Of a DNA stretch of 64,000 nt, positions 57,988 through 64,000 are shown piece after piece. The first letter of the stretch is position 1; each line of letters starts with the position of its first letter. The notes under the pieces are model-generated. The model ran no database searches. It worked only from the letters and a program-made list of their open reading frames with translations, and was not told the DNA's origin. Both the position numbers and the translations under genes were made by a program. The stretch comes from Achromobacter pestifer (lineage in GTDB: Bacteria; Pseudomonadota; Gammaproteobacteria; Burkholderiales; Burkholderiaceae_B): NCBI RefSeq assembly GCF_013267355.1, contig NZ_CP053985.1, positions 2,480,001 through 2,544,000 of the forward strand, given 5' to 3'.

Positions 57988-59208
57988 ATGCCCGCCCCCG
58001 ACTCCCCCAGTCCGCTTCAACGTCCCGCCTTCCTGCATTACCTGTTTGCGCGCATCGGCGCATCGCTGGCCTTCCAGATCGTCTCGGTCGCAGTGGGCTG
58101 GCAGATCTATGCACTGAGCGGCAGCGCCCTGGACCTGGGGCTGATCGGCCTGGCGCAGTTCCTGCCCATGGCGGCGCTGACCCTGGTGGTGGGCCACGTG
58201 GCCGACCGCTACGACCGCCGCAAGATCGTGGCCATCTGCATGGCTCTGGAAGCACTGGCCACGCTGGTGCTGGCGATCGCGGCCCTGCATGGCGTGGGCG
58301 GCAAAACGCTGATCTACGCCACCATCATCATCATGAGTTCGGCCCGCGCCTTTGAGGCGCCGACCCTGGCCACGCTGATCCCGGCCGTAGTGCCGCGCGA
58401 ATGGCTGCCGCGCGCGACCGCGCTGGCGTCCTCCGGCGGCCAGATCGCGCAGATCGCCGGCCCGGCGCTGGGCGGCGTGGGCTACGGGTTGGGGGCAGGG
58501 TGGATCTACTGCGTGGCGGCGGCCCTGTACCTGTCGGCCTTCGCGTCCATCGCCACGCTCGTCATCGAACGCGCTCCGCCGCGCAAGGAACCGACCACCT
58601 GGCGCACGCTGTTTGCCGGCATCACCTTCATCTTCCAGCGCCGCCTGCTGCTGGGCACCTTGTCGCTGGACCTGTTCGCCGTGCTGCTGGGCGGCGCCAC
58701 GGCGCTACTGCCCATATTCGCCAAGGACATCCTGGACGCCGGCCCCTGGGCTTTAGGTGCGCTGCGCGCCGCCCCCGCCTGCGGCGCCGCGCTGATGTCA
58801 TTGACCCTGGCCCGCCTGAGCCTGGGCGAACACGTGGGCCGGCTGCTGTTCGGCGCGCTGATCCTGTTCGGGCTGGCCACCACGGTTTTCGGCCTGTCGA
58901 CCTCGATTCCGCTGTCCATCGGCGCGCTGGTGGTGCTGGGCGCGGCGGACGCGGTCAGCGTGGTGGTGCGTTCGTCGCTGGTGCAGCTGAACACGCCCGA
59001 CCATATGCTGGGCCGCGTCAGCGCGGTGAACACGCTATTCATCGGCGCCTCCAACCAGCTGGGGGAATTCGAATCCGGCGTCATGGCCGCGGCCTTCGGC
59101 GCGGTACCGGCGGTGGTGATCGGCGGGGTCGGCACCATCGCCGTGGCGGGGTTGTGGATGCGGTGGTTTCCGGAGTTGAGGAAGCTCAGGAGCTTGCACG
59201 CGCCCTGA
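57988..59208 (+). CDS. MFS transporter, EntS/MFS_3-like exporter
   Basis: Inner-membrane major facilitator (406 aa) with about ten to twelve hydrophobic segments. FARIGASLAFQIVSVAVGWQIYALSGSALDLGLIGLAQFLPMAALTLVVGHVADRYDRRKIVAICM carries the GxLaDrxdRrk-like motif, and the second half has GRLLFGALILFGLATTVFGL and LVQLNTPDHMLGRVSAVNTLFIGASNQLGEFESG typical of EntS-like exporters. Such proteins export siderophores such as enterobactin; the neighbouring fec-type genes are compatible with that, but the iron box lies downstream of this gene, so the link is not firm. Confidence 0.85.
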   Translation: MPAPDSPSPLQRPAFLHYLFARIGASLAFQIVSVAVGWQIYALSGSALDLGLIGLAQFLPMAALTLVVGHVADRYDRRKIVAICMALEALATLVLAIAALHGVGGKTLIYATIIIMSSARAFEAPTLATLIPAVVPREWLPRATALASSGGQIAQIAGPALGGVGYGLGAGWIYCVAAALYLSAFASIATLVIERAPPRKEPTTWRTLFAGITFIFQRRLLLGTLSLDLFAVLLGGATALLPIFAKDILDAGPWALGALRAAPACGAALMSLTLARLSLGEHVGRLLFGALILFGLATTVFGLSTSIPLSIGALVVLGAADAVSVVVRSSLVQLNTPDHMLGRVSAVNTLFIGASNQLGEFESGVMAAAFGAVPAVVIGGVGTIAVAGLWMRWFPELRKLRSLHAP

Positions 59209-59252
59209 ACAGCACTGCATGGGTCCCCCCTGCCAGCGTTTGATAAAGTTGA

Positions 59253-59274
59253 TACAATAAGAATCATTATCATT
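59253..59274 (+). promoter_or_regulatory. Fur box upstream of the FecI-like sigma gene
   Basis: The 19-mer ending at 59271 matches the classical Fur consensus at 15 positions by my count, with a perfect TCATTATC half. It is about 65 bp before the sigma gene start. Confidence 0.85.
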
Positions 59275-59337
59275 TGATCAAGCCATGCCTACGCGCCCAG
59301 GTCACAGAACCCAGCGCCGGACATCGACAGGGGCATC

Positions 59338-59883
59338 ATGGGGGAGCGGTTCTTCGGCGTCATCGCCGAGGCGTACAAGGCGTGGAACGTGGAGCTGGTC
59401 GGTTTCCTGAACCGCCAGCTCAAGCGTTCGCCCGAGGCCGCCCAGGACCTGGCGCAGGAGACCTTCGCCAAGTGGCTGGCGGCGCATGACGGCGCCGCGC
59501 CGCCGGAGAAGCCGCGCGCCTATCTGTACGAGATCGCCCGCAACCTGCTGCGCGACCACTGGCGCCGCGAAAACGTGCGCGACGAGCACGTGGTGGCCAG
59601 CCTGGACGACCAGGGTTTCGAACCCACGGCCATGGGCCTGGCAGCCCCCGCCGGCCTGCAACCCGAAGCGCGCGCCGACGCCAGCCAGCGCCTGCGGTTG
59701 CTACAAGCCGCCATCGACGAGATGCCGCCGCGCCAGCGCGAGGCCTTCCTGCTTTATCGGTATGATGAGCTGCGTTGCGAGGACATCGCCGACCACATGG
59801 GCATCAGCGTGCGGGCGGTCGAGAAGCACCTGCAATTGGCGCTGGCGCACTGCAAGCGCCGTGTCCACGGCGAAACGCCATGA
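59338..59883 (+). CDS. ECF sigma factor, FecI type
   Basis: Extracytoplasmic-function sigma factor (181 aa) of the iron-starvation class, activated by the cognate FecR when the outer-membrane receptor is loaded. Region 2 is LVGFLNRQLKRSPEAAQDLAQETFAKWLAAH...AYLYEIARNLLRDHWRRENVRDEH and region 4 is LLQAAIDEMPPRQREAFLLYRYDELRCEDIADHMGISVRAVEKHLQLALAHCKRRV. ATG 59338 follows GGGGCATC; the stop overlaps the FecR start by four bases. A strong Fur box precedes it. Confidence 0.92.
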   Translation: MGERFFGVIAEAYKAWNVELVGFLNRQLKRSPEAAQDLAQETFAKWLAAHDGAAPPEKPRAYLYEIARNLLRDHWRRENVRDEHVVASLDDQGFEPTAMGLAAPAGLQPEARADASQRLRLLQAAIDEMPPRQREAFLLYRYDELRCEDIADHMGISVRAVEKHLQLALAHCKRRVHGETP

Positions 59884-60878
59884 CCCGATCCCTACCTTTG
59901 TCCGCTGTCGAAGAGGCCGCGAGCGCATGGTTCATGCGCCGCCGGGAACGCGCGTCCGACGCCAGCGCCGAACAGTCCTTCCAATCCTGGCTGCTCGCAT
60001 CGCCTGAGCACCAGCGGGAGTACGAACGGCTGGAGCTGGTGTGGGAGGACATGGCGGCGCTGCCGCGCCAGGACGCCGCACCCACGCACACGCAGAAACA
60101 GGCGTCGAGCCCGAATCCGGTCTGGCCCTGCGCACGACCGGTACCCGTCCGCCGCCCGGCCTTCCTGCGTTGGGGCGGTGCGCTGGCCGCGATGCTGCTG
60201 GTCGCGGCCGCCGCCTACCAGTACGTGCCCATCCGCTACGAATCCGTCGCCAACGCGTCCACCCAGACCCGCAACCTGGACCTGCCCGACGGCACCCGCC
60301 TGCATGCCAACGTGGGCACGCGCGTGAGCGTGCGCTACACGCTGGCCGAACGCCACATCCGCGTCGACGCCGGCGAGGTCTACATCGATGCCGCACCCGA
60401 CCGCCGGCCGCTGATCGTGGCCGCAGGCGACGCGGAACTGCGCGACATCGGCACCGAGTTCAATGTGCTGCTGCTGCCCGACGTGCTGCAGGTCGGCGTG
60501 CGCAGCGGTGAAGTCAGGCTGAACGCGAAGGGCGCCAACGCCCCCGCCGCGCAGACGCTTCAGGCCGGCGACACGGTGCTGCTGTCGCGCGCCGACGCGC
60601 GCCTGTTGCGCCGCCAGCAGGTGCCCGCCAGCGAGATCGGCGCCTGGCAGGGCGGCGTGGCGGTGATGCACGACACCACGTTGCAGCAACTGGCCGGCTA
60701 CCTTGCCCTGTACCGCGACACGCCGCTGCGCTTTGCCGACGAGCGCGCACGGGGATTGCGCCTGTCTGGCACGCTGGATCTGCGCCAGCCCGACGCGGTG
60801 CTGGACATGCTGCCCGGCCTGTTGCCGGTAACGGTAAGCCGGCGACCGGATGGCGCCGCGGTGATCGGCAGCCGCTGA
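59880..60878 (+). CDS. FecR-type anti-sigma/sigma regulator
   Basis: Inner-membrane regulator (332 aa): N-terminal DUF4880-like cytoplasmic domain (EEAASAWFMRRRERASDASAEQSFQSWLLASPEHQREYERLELVWEDMA), one transmembrane helix at about 97-116 (ALAAMLLVAAAAYQYVPI), a periplasmic FecR domain (TRNLDLPDGTRLHANVGTRVSVRYTLAERHIRVDAGEVYIDAA) and a C-terminal STN-like part with QGGVAVMHDTTLQQLAGYL. It transmits the receptor signal to the sigma factor. Confidence 0.9.
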   Translation: MTRSLPLSAVEEAASAWFMRRRERASDASAEQSFQSWLLASPEHQREYERLELVWEDMAALPRQDAAPTHTQKQASSPNPVWPCARPVPVRRPAFLRWGGALAAMLLVAAAAYQYVPIRYESVANASTQTRNLDLPDGTRLHANVGTRVSVRYTLAERHIRVDAGEVYIDAAPDRRPLIVAAGDAELRDIGTEFNVLLLPDVLQVGVRSGEVRLNAKGANAPAAQTLQAGDTVLLSRADARLLRRQQVPASEIGAWQGGVAVMHDTTLQQLAGYLALYRDTPLRFADERARGLRLSGTLDLRQPDAVLDMLPGLLPVTVSRRPDGAAVIGSR

Positions 60879-60978
60879 AGAGAAGAATTAAGAATTATTT
60901 TTAATTAGACAGGTTCGGGTTTTGGCGGCTGGCGCGTCTTCCCCAGTTGAAGATCCACTTCCAGACTGGGGAAAGTCC

Positions 60979-63405
60979 ATGGCGCAACGCCATTTTCATC
61001 GTCGGCTGAGCGCCGGCCGTTACGCGCTGCTGTGCGCGCTGTCCATGACCGCCGTGCTGGCGGTCCAGGCGCTGGCGCCGTCCGCGGCCCACGCGCAGGG
61101 CGCCGCCGCGCAGACCTTCAACCTGCCCGCCGGCAACCTGGCCGACGCGCTGGTGGCGCTGGGCCGGCAGGCGCAGCTGCAGGTGCTGTTCAGCCCCGAT
61201 ACGGTCGCCGGCCTGAGCGCCCCCGCCGTATCCGGCGCCATGACGCCGCAGGTCGCGCTGAACCGCCTGCTGGCGCGCAGCGGCTTGGTCGCCGTGCCCA
61301 GCGGCTCGGGCTTCGTGGTGCGGCGGCCGGCCGACGCATCCTCCACCGATACCACCACCCTGGCGCCCGTGACGGTCACCGGCCGGGACCTCACCGTCAC
61401 CGAGGGCACGGGGTCCTACACCGCCCCCGCCGTCACCATCGGCAAGAACGCGCAAAGCCTGCGCGAGATCCCGCAATCGGTCTCGGTGGTGACGCGCCAG
61501 CTGCTGGACGACCAGAACCTGACCACGCTGGACGACGCCATGCGCACGGTCACCGGCATCACGGTGGAAGCGGGCAGCATCGGCGGCAACCATGGCAACT
61601 TCTACTCGCGCGGCTACGCGCTGGACACGATCCAGGTCGACGGCGTGAACACGCCGGCCAGCACCGGCAACGACCTGTCCTCGGGCTTCGGACTGGCCAT
61701 CTATGACCACATCGAAGTGCTGCGCGGACCTTCGGGCCTGTACCAGGGCGCGGGCGATCCCGGCGGTACCGTGAACCTGGTGCGCAAGCGCGCGCAGAAG
61801 GAATTCGCCTTCAGCGGCCAGGTCATGACGGGCTCCTGGGACCGCTATTACACCGAGGCCGACATCACCGGCCCCTTGGACAGCGACGGTCGCCTGCGCG
61901 GCCGCCTGGTGGCGTCCTATGACGACCGCAAATCCTTCGTCGACGGCGTCTACACCGAGAAGCCGCTGTTCTACGGCACCCTGAGCTTCGACCTGACGCC
62001 CGACACCGTCCTGACCGCCGGCGCCACGTACCAGCAATACAAGGGCCGCCCCTTCTTCGGCCTGCCCGGCTACACCGACGGCCGCTTGCTGGACGTGCGC
62101 CGCTCCACCAACCTGGACCCCAGCTGGAACCACATCACCGAGGAAGTCACCGAGTACTTCGCCGACGTGGACCACCGCCTGGCCAATGGCGGGCGCATCA
62201 AGGTCAGCGGCATCTACCGTGAACAGGACGAGCCCAGCCGCGAATTCGGCTGGTCCGACTGCGCGGTGGACCCGATCACCGGCGACACCTGCCTCGTCAG
62301 CTGGAAGTACCGCAGCAACTGGAAGACCTATGGCCTGGACGCTTTCGTGGCCACGCCTTTCGAAGCCTTCGGCCGCCAGCACGAGCTGACCGTAGGCGCC
62401 GACTACCGCAACGTCCACAAGAACTTCCGCTACGGCGGCGGCGACAACGCCGACACCAATCTCTACCACCCCAACAACAACATCCCCAAGCCGGACTACC
62501 AGTTCACCAACGGCAACGACAGCAAGACCGACCAGTACGGCCTGTATGCGCGCACCAATCTGCGCGTGACCGACGCGGCCACCATCATTGCCGGCGGCCG
62601 CTTCACCTGGTGGGAAAACCGCACGCAGAACCGCAACGCCTACTTCAACCAGTTCACCAACACCAGCGACAAGATCAACGGCAAGTTCACGCCCTACCTG
62701 GGCCTGGTGGTGGACCTGAACGAACAACTGTCGGCTTACGCCAGCTACACCAGCATCTTCACGCCGCAGACCGTCACCGACGTCAACGGCCAGCTGCTGG
62801 ACCCGCGCACCGGCAAGCAGTTCGAGATCGGCCTGAAGGGCGAATTCCTGGACAAGCGCCTGAACGGCCACGCCGCGCTGTTCCGCATGGAAGACGAGAA
62901 CCGCGCCATGACGGACCCCGACAATCCGCTGTTCTCCATGGCCGCGGGCAAGATGCGCAGCCAGGGCTTCGAAGCCGAAATCAGCGGCAGCCCCGCGCCG
63001 GGCTGGGACATCACCGCCGGCTACGCCTACACCACCACCAAGACCTTGAAGGGCACGGAAGAACAGAAGTCGCAGCAGTACGCCTTCATCACGCCGCGCC
63101 ACACCTTCAATCTGTGGACCAAGTACACCTTCGCCACCGGCACGCTGGAAGGCCTGTCGCTGGGCGCGGGCGTGCGCAGCGTCAGCAGCATGTACCGCCT
63201 GAACGGCCCGGTGAAGTTCGAGCAGCGCCCGTACACCACCGTCTCCGCGCAAGCCGGCTACCGCTTCAACAAGCACCTGGAAGGCACGTTGACGGTGAAC
63301 AACCTGTTCGACAAGGTCTACTATCAGCGCGTGTGGGCGGCCTACGGCTCGAACTACTACGGCGAGCCGCGCAGCGTGATGTTGAACGTCAGGGCGACGT
63401 ACTGA
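60979..63405 (+). CDS. TonB-dependent siderophore receptor with signalling (STN) domain
   Basis: Outer-membrane receptor (808 aa). The signal peptide ends at AHAQGAAAQ; an STN domain follows (FNLPAGNLADALVALGRQAQLQVLFSPDTVAGL...GLVAVPSGSGFVV, about 46-115), then a TonB box-like ETGTGSYTAP region, the plug (REIPQSVSVVTRQLLDDQNLTTLDDAMRTVTGI...IEVLRGPSGLYQGAGDPGGTVNLVRKRAQ) and the barrel to the terminal aromatic residue Y. This is the FecA/FpvA class that both imports a ferric siderophore and signals through FecR and FecI. ATG 60979 follows GGGGAA. The ligand cannot be named from sequence. Confidence 0.93.
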   Translation: MAQRHFHRRLSAGRYALLCALSMTAVLAVQALAPSAAHAQGAAAQTFNLPAGNLADALVALGRQAQLQVLFSPDTVAGLSAPAVSGAMTPQVALNRLLARSGLVAVPSGSGFVVRRPADASSTDTTTLAPVTVTGRDLTVTEGTGSYTAPAVTIGKNAQSLREIPQSVSVVTRQLLDDQNLTTLDDAMRTVTGITVEAGSIGGNHGNFYSRGYALDTIQVDGVNTPASTGNDLSSGFGLAIYDHIEVLRGPSGLYQGAGDPGGTVNLVRKRAQKEFAFSGQVMTGSWDRYYTEADITGPLDSDGRLRGRLVASYDDRKSFVDGVYTEKPLFYGTLSFDLTPDTVLTAGATYQQYKGRPFFGLPGYTDGRLLDVRRSTNLDPSWNHITEEVTEYFADVDHRLANGGRIKVSGIYREQDEPSREFGWSDCAVDPITGDTCLVSWKYRSNWKTYGLDAFVATPFEAFGRQHELTVGADYRNVHKNFRYGGGDNADTNLYHPNNNIPKPDYQFTNGNDSKTDQYGLYARTNLRVTDAATIIAGGRFTWWENRTQNRNAYFNQFTNTSDKINGKFTPYLGLVVDLNEQLSAYASYTSIFTPQTVTDVNGQLLDPRTGKQFEIGLKGEFLDKRLNGHAALFRMEDENRAMTDPDNPLFSMAAGKMRSQGFEAEISGSPAPGWDITAGYAYTTTKTLKGTEEQKSQQYAFITPRHTFNLWTKYTFATGTLEGLSLGAGVRSVSSMYRLNGPVKFEQRPYTTVSAQAGYRFNKHLEGTLTVNNLFDKVYYQRVWAAYGSNYYGEPRSVMLNVRATY

Positions 63406-63699
63406 GGGAAACCGCCGCGCTCAACCCATCCCCGTGCCGCAACGGGCGATGGGTTGAGCGCGTTGCAGGACAGTTCTGTCCGTCACGTCTTTCTCGCGCC
63501 ACACCCATCCTACGATCCATGAGCGAACGGCGATTCCGTGGCAGACTACCCACGGGCGCTCCAGGCATTGCAGTCCGACACAATTGGCAAATTGTTGTCG
63601 GACGCGGATTGCGACGGACGATTAGGATGGCGCCGCACAGACCGAGACAGGCGATCACATGGCTTTCTCGCCGAAGGCCGACAAGAATATGTCCGACAC
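63406..63699. promoter_or_regulatory. Intergenic region with three stacked dyads
   Basis: Holds a perfect 15-bp inverted repeat (63416-63430 with 63448-63462) with an inner CCCGT/ACGGG stem, a 14-nt palindrome GGACAGTTCTGTCC (63468-63481), and a hairpin 63573-63585/63590-63603 whose arms carry GTCCGACA and TGTCGGAC. GTCCGACACA recurs at 63691-63700, over the next gene start. None is followed by a T tract. Confidence 0.55.
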
Positions 63700-64000
63700 A
63701 TGAAAACCATTCAGAAAACCCGCCCCCGTAGCCGTTTGCTCCGCACCACCATGGCCGGCCTGCTGGCGTCCACCCTGGCCGCGCTGTTCAGCCCCGCCGC
63801 AACCGCCGCCGAATCCGCCGGCGCCGCGGCGCTGCCACCCACCGCCCAGGCCGCCGCCATCGCGCCGCCGGATGCGCCCACGGTGATGTATTCCATCTAC
63901 CAGATCGACGGCAAGGGTGCCGATTCCTACGAAGTCGCCAACGGCAGCATCGCCACCTTCTGGTTCGGCCACGCCTTCGAACTGGGCGGCACGCGCTACT
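63700..64000 (+). CDS. Start of an unrecognised exported protein (truncated by the window)
   Basis: ATG 63700 opens a frame that runs off the window end (100 codons visible). A long signal peptide is evident: basic MKTIQKTRPRSRLLR, hydrophobic TMAGLLASTLAALFSP, cleavage near ATAAES; then an Ala/Pro-rich stretch and VMYSIYQIDGKGADSYEVANGSIATFWFGHAFELGG. I recognise no family from this part. GTCCGACACA abuts the start codon. It follows the TonB receptor gene and may belong to the same iron-related unit, which is not proven. Confidence 0.6.
   Translation, partial: MKTIQKTRPRSRLLRTTMAGLLASTLAALFSPAATAAESAGAAALPPTAQAAAIAPPDAPTVMYSIYQIDGKGADSYEVANGSIATFWFGHAFELGGTRY

Noticed and set aside
60885..60905. 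AT-rich stretch before the TonB receptor gene as a second Fur box
   Set aside because: It is A/T-rich but does not match the paired Fur half-sites; the operon already has a strong box upstream of the sigma gene.
60901..63276. Very long minus-strand open frame (791 codons) opposite the TonB receptor
   Set aside because: It mirrors the receptor gene in GC-rich DNA, has Val/Gly/Ala/His-rich low-sense sequence and no domain, while the plus strand has signal peptide, STN, plug and barrel.

Overview
The window is about 64 kb of GC-rich (roughly two-thirds G+C) chromosomal DNA, densely packed with genes. Gene content points to a betaproteobacterium of the Alcaligenaceae (Bordetella/Achromobacter type): three Bug/TctC periplasmic binding proteins, the argS-SPOR-dsbA block, a long-form leuA, and a liu (leucine catabolism) cluster that contains aceK. 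I see no rRNA, tRNA, IS element, prophage or CRISPR array; this looks like core and accessory-metabolic chromosome.

Layout. 1-7.2 kb: end of an unrecognised gene, then a peptide-type ABC transporter operon (binding protein, two permeases, fused double ATPase) ending in a metal-dependent amidohydrolase. 7.3-19.1 kb: housekeeping genes (DUF945 protein, RhlE helicase, LysE-type exporter, release factor 3, bacterioferritin, a DMT exporter with divergent LysR, a Fur-box-controlled Bfd ferredoxin, sigma-54 RpoN). 19.1-22.7 kb: leuA behind a long leader with a candidate CTA-rich leader peptide, and a convergent amidase. 22.9-29.0 kb: a LacI-family regulator, a GpdQ-type phosphodiesterase and a ugp-like ABC transporter, with near-identical operator palindromes before the regulator gene and before the transporter. 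29.1-41.5 kb: two small proteins, argS/SPOR/dsbA, an orphan LivK-like binding protein overlapping an alpha/beta hydrolase, cystathionine beta-lyase, nitroreductase, a LysE exporter, a Bug protein, an MBL-fold hydrolase divergent from a MerR regulator (LiuR type), and a YnfA protein.

41.6-52.2 kb: an M20 amidohydrolase/Bug pair diverges from the liu operon: isovaleryl-CoA dehydrogenase, AceK, thiolase and both subunits of 3-methylcrotonyl-CoA carboxylase. An identical 17-bp palindromic site precedes both the MerR gene and the liu operon, so LiuR probably controls both. A large nested hairpin lies between the thiolase and carboxylase genes.

52.8-57.8 kb is the least understood part: a protein with a GFTDGLPVVPPT motif, a UGSC-family protein (Cys form of a selenoprotein family), a class III CoA-transferase and a Bug binding protein on one strand, with a convergent LysR gene at the end and a LysR-like dyad over the promoter. 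It looks like an uncharacterised uptake and catabolism module. 58.0-64 kb: an MFS exporter, then a Fur-box-preceded FecI/FecR/TonB-receptor surface-signalling system for a ferric siderophore, and the start of an unrecognised exported protein running off the edge.
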